Below, in pieces: positions 1 to 9,661 of a DNA stretch of 64,000 nucleotides. Each line of letters begins with the position of its first letter. The first letter of the stretch is position 1. The DNA is taken from the NCBI GenBank assembly GCA_016617855.1, contig JAECUM010000803.1:27501-91500 (forward strand), in the 5' to 3' direction. The notes under the pieces were generated by a model that saw only the letters and a program-made list of their open reading frames with translations, was not told where the DNA came from and made no database searches. The position numbers and the translations under genes were made by a program. The DNA is from Megalonaias nervosa (Eukaryota; Mollusca; Bivalvia; Unionida; Unionidae).

Positions 1-1318
1 GAATTTCGGAAGTAATGGGGAGGATTGTGGGCTACAGCTTTGCCGACTGGACGATTAAGACTCTGTCGCACCAGGCACTTGACTGGGCGAAAAAGAATTT
101 GAGGAGAAAACTTAAACTGGAAACTATCCAGGAATTCCAATCAATCGTGAAGACACTTTCGTCGGGGAATGCTAAACAACAAATAAATAAAAAACCTTCG
201 ACTTCAAACTCGACATCAATTCCCCAGGCACCTACCAATCGGTCAAATGACTTACAAAAGCCCCAAAAGACCCAGCCCGAGAAAGCATCCATTGGAACCT
301 ACGGTAGTGGCGATTACGCTCAGCAATCGCTTTCTACCTATTCAGCCACATGACACACAGCCGATTAGAACACCTTCCAAGCGGCGCATGTCACACTCTC
401 CCGTTAGTGGGACCCCAGAGACCCCAAAACGACAAAGACAACGCGGTCCCACACCAGACAAGGCACGGAAGTCGCTAGGCGAAAAGTTTGCTGCATCAAC
501 TAAAGGTCCTGCAAAAAACTTGAATGTTATGCCCTCTGTGAAGCCGTTGCAAAACATGTTTAAATGTATGTCTGTTCCATCCATCCCGTCTTTAATTTCT
601 GGACTAAGGTCAAGGTCACCTTCCCCGGTTCGCCGCTCCCTTTCACCGAGAAACTCACCTCCGGGATCACCCACGATCCCCAACCAAAGCTATGCGGCGA
701 TGGTGAAATGCTCCAAGAAACCGGGGCATATTACCAGGCACAATGGCCAAAAAGCGGATTGGGCAATCCCGAACATTACCTTTCCAACCTTGGTGATCGG
801 GGATTCAAACCTCGCCCGAATAACCAATGTTACTGATAAACAGATACAAGTAGAGGCGTTCCCGGGGGCAAACATTTCGCATGTAATTCAACTGCTCCAA
901 AATTACAGATACGAAGGAAAACCTCAAAGAATTATCGTAAATGTAGGAATTAATAACAGGGGGAATATGAATACAAATAAGACCTGTCAGGAAATGCGGC
1001 AATTACTAAAGGTTGCAAGGGAAAAGTTTCCAAATTCCGTAATCTGTGTGGCCAAAATACCCATCTCGGAGAATCTTCAGGTAAGAAATTCCAAGGAAGC
1101 TTGGAACATTAAAAAAACTAAATGAATGTCTCTCAAAAATGCAAATGAATGGAGTTAGGGTTCTCAATACAGGGATGGCGAACGAGGTTACGTTTCATCA
1201 AGACGGGATCCACTGGTCTCCTCGTTCAGCTAATGGGATTTTGAATGATTGGCTAGAACAAATAGACTCGGGTAAACTGGGTTTTCCCAAGGACAAGACG
1301 ATAAACGAACGTATGTAA
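1..1318 (+). pseudogene. PLE ORF1, unit A: 5'-cut, frameshifted copy of the SGNH-domain protein
   Basis: Same protein as the intact ORF1 at 4749-6380, starting around its residue 102. An 11-bp deletion near base 257 (between AAATGA and CTTACAAAAG) shifts the frame. An extra A near 1112 makes a second shift, so the reading frame fails before the last block of the esterase-like domain. The SR/SP-rich linker, the GDS-type nucleophile block (near 806) and the DGIH block (near 1203) are still visible at DNA level. The normal stop is the TAA at 1316-1318. Confidence 0.85.
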
Positions 1319-3517
1319 GACAACAACTAGGGAGAACGGTCATTAACCTTAGCGGTAGGAAACTTACGCAGGGTGAATATGATCTGCTAAACAAGGGGTT
1401 GAAATTTGTTCCCGCACCGAGATATGTGGATGTTTCGACGCTAAAAGAACCGGTTAGAGAATTTACCAGAAAATTAATGATTACAAACTTTTTTCCGTTC
1501 GGAGGGTAACACGAGAAAGGAACCTTTTGTAGATAAAAGTACTTGGTGTCCGCCACCCTCAACATTTCCTTCAAGCATTAGACAAATAACCGATAAGGTG
1601 ATGGCACAAATCTCCAAATTACGATTTGAACAAGAAAGACCGAATCTCAGCAAGGAAGAAGTCAATGCGATAACAACTATTAAACAAGACCAAACCATTG
1701 TGATTAGGAAATCAGATAAGAGTTCGGCAACTGTGATTATGGATAAGGTTGACTACATAAGAGAGATTGAACAACAATTAGCTAACCAAAAGCATTACAG
1801 AAAGATAGACAATCCAATCTTCCCAGAGACTAGTATAACTATAACAGAAGTGATTCATCGATTGGTAAAGGATAGAAAAAACAGAAAAAAGCAAGCGATG
1901 TACTTAACACCGCCAGTGAATCCAAGACCGAGGCACATTTACACTTTACCAAAAATACATAAAGACCCGGAATTGTGGTTTGTCCCGTTTCAAATTCCCC
2001 CTGGAAGGCCGATAGTATCAGATGTGGGGAGTGAGTCTTATAAAATATCCGACTATGTGGATTGGTTTTTTAGCGCCGTTAGCAACGAAACATCCATCTT
2101 ATCTCAGGGATACGAACGATTTTTTAGATAAGATTAGAAGTATCAAAATTCCAAAAGACAGCTTCCTCGTTACTCTGGACGTGGAAAGCATGTACACAAA
2201 TATTGACAACAAGGAGAGCTTGAAGGCGGTGCAGAATTGCTTTACGAGTAACCCTGACCCGAAGAGGCCAGATCTTGAAATTTTGCAATTATTGAAACTG
2301 GGTTTAGAAAATAACGATTTTGAATTCAATGGTAACTGGTATTTACAAATTTCAGGGACAGCTATGGGCAGAAAATTTGCCCCGAGCTACGCTAATATCT
2401 TTATGGCAAACTGGGAAAAAAAAGTTTTTAAGAAATGTCAGTTTCACCCTTTGGCCTACTTTAGATTCCTAGACGACATTTTCCTCATTTGGACTTTCTC
2501 AAGGGAAGAGTTTGATAGATTTTTCGAGATTTTAAATAATTTCCATCCCTCCATTAGACTAAAGGCAACTGTAAAGGAAAATTCCATTGATTTTCTAGAT
2601 ACCACTGGTTTTAAAGGGGTCAATTTCGAGAAGACGGGGTTTTTAGACACTAAAGTCTTTTTTAAACCCACGGACACGCACCAACTACTACATAAATCTT
2701 CCTTCCATCCAAAACACACTTTCAGTGAAATTCTAAAATCCCAAATTATTAGGTTTCATAGACTTTGTACTAGACAGGAAGATTTTCAAAGAGCGACAAA
2801 TACACTATTTAGATCACTTCGGGGAAGGGGTTATTCCAATCGAGTTCTCAGAACAATTAAAAATAGCACTATAAGGGAATGTCATTCGTACACACATACA
2901 TTCGGAACAGCTAAATCATGCCGCAGCAAACGTTGCAATACGTGCCCTTTTTTGGAAGAATCAAAAACTTTTTCTAGTCATGCCACTCATCAGACCTACG
3001 CAATCAATCAAAATTTGTCCTGCAATTCGAGAAACGTTATTTACCTGATCTCATGCAAAAAGTGTGGAAAACAATATGTTGGGCAGACTACTCTCACACT
3101 GAGAGACCGCTTCACCAGACATAGATTCGACATTAATCACAAAGAAAATAAATCGGTGGCAAATCATCTTAACAGTACTGACCATTCCTTGAAAGACTGC
3201 GCCATCATTCCAATTGAATCGGTGGGCAAAAAGGATTATCTAACTAAAAGAGAAAATTATTGGATTAAAAAATTGAAAACTCTAAGCCCTGGGGCCTGAA
3301 TCTGCAAGAGGAAACGGAGGAAATCATACCGTTTGTCATCACTTTTAACTCCAAAGCAGCCCGTGTGGCTAAATGGATCAGAAACAGGTACGCTTCAATT
3401 CAAGACAAGTACCCACGTGTCTTTCGGTACAAGCTTGTGACAGGATACCGGAAAAATAAAAACCTATGTGATATACTTATTAGGAATAAAATAAGGAACG
3501 CAAGTAATTCTCCCTAG
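1276..3517 (+). pseudogene. PLE ORF2, unit A: frameshifted reverse transcriptase / GIY-YIG protein
   Basis: Aligns throughout with unit B ORF2. Three single-base indels break it: an extra C before the T-run near 1488, an extra T near 2069 and a missing C near 3290. The longest open piece (2022-3299) holds RT motifs from the TLDVES block to the GIY-YIG domain. It carries private substitutions such as AMGRKF for AMGKKF and TTGFKG for TTVFKG. A further patch near 1877 reads RKNRKK where the other units read RFISKK. No product of full length can be made from this copy as read. Confidence 0.85.
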
Positions 3518-3566
3518 GCCAATGCTCGTAGGAAACTTAGTCATTCCTACCTAATATTTCGTTTTG

Positions 3567-3585
3567 CCTAACCCTAATCCTAACC

Positions 3586-3621
<36 letters not shown>

Positions 3622-3622
3622 G

Positions 3623-3663
<41 letters not shown>

Positions 3664-3905
3664 CCCTAACCCTAACCCTAACCCTAACCCTCCTAACCCT
3701 AACTCTAACCCTAACCCTAACCCTAACCCTAACCCTAACCCTAACCCTAACCCTAACCCTAACCCTAACCCTAACCCTAACCCTAACCCTAACCCTAACC
3801 CTAACCCTAACCCTAACCCTAAACCCCTAACCCTAACCCTAACCCTAACCCTAACCCTAACCCTAACCCTAACCCTAACCCTAACCCTAACCCTAACCCC
3901 TAATC

Positions 3906-3972
<67 letters not shown>

Positions 3973-3983
3973 CCCTAACCCTA
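3567..3983 (+). repeat. Telomere repeat tract (CCCTAA)n between PLE units A and B
   Basis: About 417 bp of CCCTAA with scattered variants (CCCTAAA, CCTAAT, CGCTAA, TCCTAACC). The C-rich strand runs 5' to 3' on +, so the TTAGGG strand points toward base 1. The tract follows the 3' end of unit A (…TTTTGCC) and stops at CCCTA, where unit B begins with GTATTATTTATTTATTG. Confidence 0.97.
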
Positions 3984-4748
3984 GTATTATTTATTTATTG
4001 TTGGTGTTGGTGTTACAGAAAGAAAAACCAAAAAAAGATATAAAAACTATTTATAACCCTCCAAAAAAAACAGTTTTATGTTAATTAATGTATTTGCTTA
4101 TATTGCTTAGTTTATTCCTAGTTTTCAGGCGTTAAGTGGAGACACACGGATTAGTGGGGAATTAGTGTGACAAACTCTAAATTCGAAGGATTAGGGTGAG
4201 TGTTATATTCAAGGAAAAGAAGGAGGTCCTAAAGCGACAGAGATTTTGTTATGTGAAAGGACCCCATTGGGCCAGGTTTAATGGTAAAAATTCGAAGATC
4301 TGTTGTCATTGTTATATTCAAGGAAAAGAAGGAGGACCTAAAGCGACGGAGGATACTTTTTTCATGTGAAAGGACCCCATGTGGTGAGGATTAGTGATAA
4401 AGGATACACTTTTTGATTTAGTGAAAACTCAACTATCCTCAGTGATTCCGTCAAGGATTTAGCGTACACAAGGACTCGTTCAAACACCCCCCCCCACGTG
4501 GATTGAAGGGAGGTTCACATCACGAAGAAAAAGATAAGTATTGCAATTATTTGTTTTTCCTTTTCATATTTGTTTTTCCTTTTCATATTTTCACACCTTT
4601 TTCATATGTTCGCACACTTTTGATATTTTCACATTGTTTCTTTATCACGATATTTGCTAAATCTGCAACATTTTTATTTAATAAATTTTACAGGTAAAGT
4701 AAAATTCTTGGAATATTTCATTTCAGTACAAAGGAGCGAGCAATTTTC
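3984..4748 (+). other. 5' leader of unit B with an internal direct repeat
   Basis: Non-coding stretch between the telomere tract and ORF1. It holds two direct repeats of about 70 bp starting at 4201 and 4310 (109 bp apart), each with TGTTATATTCAAGG, GGAGG(T/A)CCTAAAGCGAC and GTGAAAGGACCCCAT. A C-run lies at 4487-4496, and a T-rich tract with repeated TTTTTCCTTTTCATATT at 4551-4590 leads to a TTTACAG/GTAAAGT sequence at 4687-4699. It presumably contains the promoter and untranslated leader; no promoter motif could be assigned. The short ORF at 4503-4697 has no coding features. Confidence 0.7.
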
Positions 4749-6380
4749 ATGACAATGGCAAACGGTCAGGGCCGAGGTCGTAAGGGAAACAACTTTCGGA
4801 GGCCTAGAAATCCGAATGTTGATTTTATAAAGTTATTTTATCAAATTATTCAGGCTCTACATCATTTGAACGTTTTAAGACAGCAAGCAAAGGGCGAACA
4901 CAGGACCAAAGGATTTGAAAGACAGGTTTCCTATATGGACAGGTTTCTTAAACCGGCCCAATCGAACCCCAGAATCGTCTCTAAATTGCAAAACTTAAAT
5001 AGAACATGGGCAACCAAAGTCGCTCAGACTTTGTCGGAACATTATCGAGAACGAATTTCGGAAGTAATGGGGAGGATTGTTGGCTACAGCTTTGCCGACT
5101 GGACGATTAAGACTCTGTCGCACCAGGCACTTGACTGGGCGAAAAAGAATTTGAGGAGAAAACTTAAACTGGAAACTATCCAGGAATTCCAATCAATCGT
5201 GAAGACACTTTCGTCGGGGAATGCTAAACAACAAATAAATAAAAAACCTTCGACTTCAAACTCGACATCAATTCCCCAGGCACCTACCAATCGGACAAAT
5301 GAACCAGGCTGGACTTACAAAAGCCCCAAAAGACCCAGCCCGAGAAAGCATCCATTGGAACCTACGGTAGTGGCGATTACGCTCAGCAATCGCTTTCTAC
5401 CTATTCAGCCACATGACACACAGCCGATTAGAACACCTTCCAAGCGGCGCATGTCACACTCTCCCGTTAGTGGGACCCCAGAGACCCCAAAACGACAAAG
5501 ACAACGCGGTCCCACACCAGACAAGGCACGGAAGTCGCTAGGCGAAAAGTTTGCTGCATCAACTAAAGGTCCTGCAAAAAACTTGAATGTTATGCCCTCT
5601 GTGAAGCCGTTGCAAAACATGTTTAAATGTATGTCTGTTCCATCCATCCCGTCTTTAATTTCTGGACTAAGGTCAAGGTCACCTTCCCCGGTTCGCCGCT
5701 CCCTTTCACCGAGAAACTCACCTCCGGGATCACCCACGATCCCCAACCAAAGCTATGCGGCGATGGTGAAATGCTCCAAGAAACCGGGGCATATTACCAG
5801 GCACAATGGCCAAAAAGCGGATTGGGCAATCCCGAACATTACCTTTCCAACCTTGGTGATCGGGGATTCAAACCTCGCCCGAATAACCAATGTTACTGAT
5901 AAACAGATACAAGTAGAGGCGTTCCCGGGGGCAAACATTTCGCATGTAATTCAACTGCTCCAAAATTACAGATACGAAGGAAAACCTCAAAGAATTATCG
6001 TAAATGTAGGAATTAATAACAGGGGGAATATGAATACAAATAAGACCTGTCAGGAAATGCGGCAATTACTAAAGGTTGCAAGGGAAAAGTTTCCAAATTC
6101 CGTAATCTGTGTGGCCAAAATACCCATCTCGGAGAATCTTCAGGTAAGAAATTCCAAGGAAGCTTGGAACATTAAAAAACTAAATGAATGTCTCTCAAAA
6201 ATGCAAATGAATGGAGTTAGGGTTCTCAATACAGGGATGGCGAACGAGGTTACGTTTCATCAAGACGGGATCCACTGGTCTCCTCGTTCAGCTAATGGGA
6301 TTTTGAATGATTGGCTAGAACAAATAGACTCGGGTAAACTGGGTTTTCCCAAGGACAAGACGATAAACGAACGTATGTAA
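4749..6380 (+). CDS. PLE ORF1: basic nucleic-acid-binding-type protein with C-terminal SGNH/GDSL esterase-like domain (unit B)
   Basis: 543 residues, intact. Residues 1-25 are very basic (GRGRKGNNFRRPR). Residues 30-165 are predicted helical and include the W…HY…RI block recurring in PLE ORF1 proteins. Residues 170-340 are Pro/Ser/Arg-rich linker with nuclear-localisation-like KRP, KRR and KRQR clusters and RSRSPSP repeats. Residues 368-535 read as an SGNH hydrolase core: nucleophile block GDSN with Ser374, block III GINN (Gly421-Asn424) and DGIH with Asp506/His509. Esterase domains of this kind are known in ORF1 of CR1 retrotransposons and in rotifer Athena terminons; enzyme activity here is inferred. 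The second ATG (4755, A at -3, G at +4) may be the real start, because unit D has lost the first. The stop lies inside the ORF2 frame. Confidence 0.88.
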   Translation: MTMANGQGRGRKGNNFRRPRNPNVDFIKLFYQIIQALHHLNVLRQQAKGEHRTKGFERQVSYMDRFLKPAQSNPRIVSKLQNLNRTWATKVAQTLSEHYRERISEVMGRIVGYSFADWTIKTLSHQALDWAKKNLRRKLKLETIQEFQSIVKTLSSGNAKQQINKKPSTSNSTSIPQAPTNRTNEPGWTYKSPKRPSPRKHPLEPTVVAITLSNRFLPIQPHDTQPIRTPSKRRMSHSPVSGTPETPKRQRQRGPTPDKARKSLGEKFAASTKGPAKNLNVMPSVKPLQNMFKCMSVPSIPSLISGLRSRSPSPVRRSLSPRNSPPGSPTIPNQSYAAMVKCSKKPGHITRHNGQKADWAIPNITFPTLVIGDSNLARITNVTDKQIQVEAFPGANISHVIQLLQNYRYEGKPQRIIVNVGINNRGNMNTNKTCQEMRQLLKVAREKFPNSVICVAKIPISENLQVRNSKEAWNIKKLNECLSKMQMNGVRVLNTGMANEVTFHQDGIHWSPRSANGILNDWLEQIDSGKLGFPKDKTINERM

Positions 6381-8578
6381 GACAACAACTAGGGAGAACG
6401 GTCATTAACCTTAGCGGAAGGAAACTTACGCAGGGTGAATATGATCTGCTAAACAAGGGGTTGAAATTTGTTCCCGCACCGAGATATGTGGATGTTTCGA
6501 CGCTAAAAGAACCGGTTAGAGAATTTACCAGAAAATTAATGATTACAAATTTTTTCCGTTCGGAGGGTAACACGAGAAAGGAACCTTTTGTAGATAAAAG
6601 TACTTGGTGTCCGCCACCCTCAACATTTCCTTCATGCATTAGACAAATAACCGATAAGGTGATGGCACAAATCTCCAAATTACGATTTGAACAAGAAAGA
6701 CCGAATCTCAGCAAGGAAGAAGTCAATGCGATAACAACTATTAAACAAGACCAAACCATTGTGATTAGGAAATCAGATAAGAGTTCGGCAACTGTGATTA
6801 TGGATAAGGTTGACTACATAAGAGAGATTGAACAACAATTAGCTAACCAAAAGCATTACAGAAAGATAGACAATCCAATCTTCCCAGAGACTAGTATAAC
6901 TATAACAGAAGTGATTCATCTATTGGTAAAGGATAGATTTATCAGCAAAAAGCAAGCGATGTACTTAACACCGCCAGTGAATCCAAGACTGAGGCACATT
7001 TACACTTTACCAAAAATACATAAAGACCCGGAATTGTGGTTTGTCCCGTTTCAAATTCCCCCTGGAAGGCCGATAGTATCAGATGTGGGGAGTGAGTCTT
7101 ATAAAATATCCGACTATGTGGATTGGTTTTTAGCGCCGTTAGCAACGAAACATCCATCTTATCTCAGGGATACGAACGATTTTTTAGATAAGATTAGAAG
7201 TATCAAAATTCCAAAAGACAGCTTCCTCGTTACTCTGGACGTGGAAAGCATGTACACAAATATTGACAACAAGGAGGGCTTGAAGGCGGTGCAGAATTGC
7301 TTTACGAGTAACCCTGACCCGAAGAGGCCAGATCTTGAAATTTTGCAATTATTGAAACTGGGTTTAGAAAATAACGATTTTGAATTCAATGGTAACTGGT
7401 ATTTACAAATTTCAGGGACAGCTATGGGCAAAAAATTTGCCCCGAGCTACGCTAATATCTTTATGGCAAACTGGGAAAAAAAAGTTTTTAAGAAATGTCA
7501 GTTTCACCCTTTGGCCTACTTTAGATTCCTAGACGACATTTTCCTCATTTGGACTTTTTCAAGGGAAGAGTTTGATAGATTTTTCGAGATTTTAAATAAT
7601 TTCCATCCCTCCATTAGACTAAAGGCAACTGTAAAGGAAAATTCCATTGATTTTCTAGATACCACTGTTTTTAAAGGGGTCAATTTCGAGAAGACGGGGT
7701 TTTTAGACACTAAAGTCTTTTTTAAACCCACGGACACGCACCAACTACTACATAAATCTTCCTTCCATCCAAAACACACTTTCAGTGGAATTCTAAAATC
7801 CCAAATTATTAGGTTTCATAGACTTTGTACTAGACAGGAAGATTTTCAAAGAGCGACAAATACACTATTTAGATCACTTCGGGGAAGGGGTTATTCCAAT
7901 CGATTTCTCAGAACAATTAAAAATAGCACTATAAGGGAATGTCATTCGTACACACATACATTCGGAACAGCTAAATCATGCCGCAGCAAACGTTGCAATA
8001 CGTGCCCTTTTTTGGAAGAATCAAAAACTTTTTCTAGTCATGCCACTCATCAGACCTACGCAATCAAACAAAATTTGTCCTGCAATTCGAGAAACGTTAT
8101 TTACCTGATCTCATGCAAAAAGTGTGGAAAACAATATGTTGGGCAGACTACTCTCACACTGAGAGACCGCTTCACCAGACATAGATTCGACATTAATCAC
8201 AAAGAAAATAAATCGGTGGCAAATCATTTTAACAGTACTGACCATTCCTTGAAAGACTGCGCCATCATTCCAATTGAATCGGTGGGCAAAAAGGATTATC
8301 TAACTAAAAGAGAAAATTATTGGATTAAAAAATTGAAAACTCTAAGCCCCTGGGGCCTGAATCTGCAAGAGGAAACGGAGGAAATCATACCGTTTGTCAT
8401 CACTTTTAACTCCAAAGCAGCCCGTGTGGCTAAATGGATCAGAAACGGGTACGCTTCAATTCAAGACAAGTACCCACGTGTCTTTCGGTACAAGCTTGTG
8501 ACAGGATACCGGAAAAATAAAAACCTATGTGATATACTTATTAGGAATAAAATAAGGAACGCAAGTAATTCTCCCTAG
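6338..8578 (+). CDS. PLE ORF2: reverse transcriptase with C-terminal GIY-YIG endonuclease (unit B)
   Basis: Makes element cDNA and nicks or resolves target DNA. The frame is open from 6338, 43 nt before the ORF1 stop, in the -1 frame. The conserved NLSGRKL…KGLKF block lies before the first in-frame ATG (6539), so translation probably enters by frameshift. Numbered from the TTG at 6461, the RT core has LPKIHK, GRPIVS and DYVDWFLAPL; motif A TLDVESMYTNI (Asp260); motif B SGTAMGKKFAPSYAN; motif C FLDDIF (Asp358/359); then SIDFLD. A Cys cluster (CRSKRCNTC) precedes the GIY-YIG domain: VIYLISC, YVGQT, RDRF..HR, RENYWIKKL and final LNLQEE Asn. The C-terminus is basic and ends at TAG 8576-8578. All recognised RT and GIY-YIG motifs are present. 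Confidence 0.93.
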   Translation, partial: TGFSQGQDDKRTYVRQQLGRTVINLSGRKLTQGEYDLLNKGLKFVPAPRYVDVSTLKEPVREFTRKLMITNFFRSEGNTRKEPFVDKSTWCPPPSTFPSCIRQITDKVMAQISKLRFEQERPNLSKEEVNAITTIKQDQTIVIRKSDKSSATVIMDKVDYIREIEQQLANQKHYRKIDNPIFPETSITITEVIHLLVKDRFISKKQAMYLTPPVNPRLRHIYTLPKIHKDPELWFVPFQIPPGRPIVSDVGSESYKISDYVDWFLAPLATKHPSYLRDTNDFLDKIRSIKIPKDSFLVTLDVESMYTNIDNKEGLKAVQNCFTSNPDPKRPDLEILQLLKLGLENNDFEFNGNWYLQISGTAMGKKFAPSYANIFMANWEKKVFKKCQFHPLAYFRFLDDIFLIWTFSREEFDRFFEILNNFHPSIRLKATVKENSIDFLDTTVFKGVNFEKTGFLDTKVFFKPTDTHQLLHKSSFHPKHTFSGILKSQIIRFHRLCTRQEDFQRATNTLFRSLRGRGYSNRFLRTIKNSTIRECHSYTHTFGTAKSCRSKRCNTCPFLEESKTFSSHATHQTYAIKQNLSCNSRNVIYLISCKKCGKQYVGQTTLTLRDRFTRHRFDINHKENKSVANHFNSTDHSLKDCAIIPIESVGKKDYLTKRENYWIKKLKTLSPWGLNLQEETEEIIPFVITFNSKAARVAKWIRNGYASIQDKYPRVFRYKLVTGYRKNKNLCDILIRNKIRNASNSP
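6341..6347 (+). promoter_or_regulatory. Candidate -1 ribosomal frameshift site GGGTTTT at the ORF1/ORF2 overlap
   Basis: In the ORF1 frame the heptamer reads G GGT TTT, the X XXY YYZ pattern of -1 slippery sites. The -1 frame opens only at 6338 (TAA at 6335-6337) and ORF1 stops at 6378-6380, so the heptamer sits just inside the short window in which a shift would join the ORFs. Identical copies lie at 1279-1285, 11253-11259 and 16130-16136. A minimal TGGG/CCCA stem surrounds the T-run; a downstream pseudoknot was not identified. Reinitiation after the ATGTAA at the ORF1 end is an alternative. Confidence 0.5.
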
Positions 8579-8588
8579 GCCAATGCTC

Positions 8589-8611
8589 GTAGGAAACTTA
8601 GTAATTCCTAC
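8589..8611 (+). other. Conserved 3'-terminal hairpin of the PLE
   Basis: A perfect 7-bp stem GTAGGAA/TTCCTAC with a 9-nt loop, 10 nt after the ORF2 stop and 16 nt before the telomere tract. The same hairpin lies at 3528-3550 (one loop change), 13493-13515, 18376-18398 and in the old truncated copy at 38584-38606. Its position at the RNA 3' end suggests a recognition element for the reverse transcriptase; this is inferred. Confidence 0.6.
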
Positions 8612-8627
8612 CTAATATTTCGTTTTG

Positions 8628-8705
8628 CCTAACCCTAACCCTAACCCTAACCTAACCCTAACCCTAACCCTAACCCTAACCCTAACCCTAACCCTAACCC
8701 TAACC

Positions 8706-8746
<41 letters not shown>

Positions 8747-8850
8747 CCCTAACCCTAACCCTAACCCTAACCCTAACCCTAACCCTAACCCTAACCCTAA
8801 CCCTAACCCTAACCCCTAATCCTAACCCTAACCCTAACCCCCTAACCCTA

Positions 8851-8883
<33 letters not shown>

Positions 8884-8894
8884 CCCTAACCCTA
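8628..8894 (+). repeat. Telomere repeat tract (CCCTAA)n between units B and C
   Basis: About 267 bp, same strand as the other tracts, mostly perfect hexamers with a few CCTAA, CCCTAAA and CCCCTAA variants. The open frames across it encode only NP or LT dipeptide repeats and are not genes. Confidence 0.97.
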
Positions 8895-9661
8895 GTATTA
8901 TTTATTTATTGTTGGTGTTGGTGTTACAGAAAGAAAAACCAAAAAAAGATATAAAAACTATTTATAACCCTCCAAAAAAAACAGTTTTATGTTAATTAAT
9001 GTATTTGCTTATATTGCTTAGTTTATTCCTAGTTTTCAGGCGTTAAGTGGAGACACACGGATTAGTGGGGAATTAGTGTGACAAACTCTAAATTCGAAGG
9101 ATTAGGGTGAGTGTTATATTCAAGGAAAAGAAGGAGGTCCTAAAGCGACAGAGATTTTGTTATGTGAAAGGACCCCATTGGGCCAGGTTTAATGGTAAAA
9201 ATTCGAAGATCTGTTGTCATTGTTATATTCAAGGAAAAGAAGGAGGACCTAAAGCGACGGAGGATACTTTTTTCATGTGAAAGGACCCCATGTGGTGAGG
9301 ATTAGTGATAAAGGATACACTTTTTGATTTAGTGAAAACTCAACTATCCTCAGTGATTCCGTCAAGGATTTAGCGTACACAAGGACTCGTTCAAACACCC
9401 CCCCCCCACGTGGATTGAAGGGAGGTTCACATCACGAAGAAAAAGATAAGTATTGCAATTATTTGTTTTTCCTTTTCATATTTGTTTTTCCTTTTCATAT
9501 TTTCACACCTTTTTTCATATGTTCGCACACTTTTGATATTTTCACATTGTTTCTTTATCACGATATTTGCTAAATCTGCAACATTTTTATTTAATAAATT
9601 TTACAGGTAAAGTAAAATTCTTGGAATATTTCATTTCAGTACAAAGGAGCGAGCAATTTTC

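Larger units (their letters stand above)
1..3566 (+). mobile_element. Penelope-like retroelement, unit A (5' part outside window)
   Basis: First and most terminal of four head-to-tail PLE copies. Base 1 corresponds to base 5053 of unit B, so the leader and about 100 codons of ORF1 lie outside the window. The copy ends in the shared 3' hairpin (3528-3550) and passes directly into telomere repeat at about 3567. It is the most damaged of the four: relative to unit B it has an 11-bp deletion in ORF1 plus several single-base homopolymer indels in both ORFs. If the window start is a contig end, some of these may be assembly errors rather than real mutations. Confidence 0.9.
3984..8627 (+). mobile_element. 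Penelope-like retroelement, unit B (full length, both ORFs intact)
   Basis: A 4.64-kb unit bounded on both sides by telomere repeat. It holds a 765-nt leader, ORF1, ORF2 overlapping ORF1 in the -1 frame, a roughly 50-nt 3' UTR with a hairpin, then (CCCTAA)n. The 5' boundary is identical to those of units C and D. No pseudo-LTR, hammerhead ribozyme core or poly(A) tail was seen. It is the best candidate for an active copy in the array. PLE assignment rests on the RT motifs and the C-terminal GIY-YIG nuclease, a combination typical of endonuclease-plus PLEs. Confidence 0.93.

Noticed and set aside
342..1002. Secondary open frames overlapping ORF1 on both strands in every PLE unit (for example 113-aa minus and 90-aa plus frames)
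   Set aside because: Shadows of the conserved ORF1; they repeat only because the units are near identical.
4690..4730. Possible mini-intron TTTACAG|GTAAAGT…TTTCAG in the leader
   Set aside because: Only about 35 bp, shorter than normal animal introns, and not needed to open any frame.
3984..4748. Hammerhead ribozyme in the PLE leader
   Set aside because: Many PLEs carry hammerheads, but no CTGATGA core paired with a GAAA segment was seen here or around the 3' ends.
8625..8819. Open frame of Asn-Pro and Leu-Thr dipeptide repeats
   Set aside because: Direct translation of telomere repeats with a frame change at a variant; no coding value.
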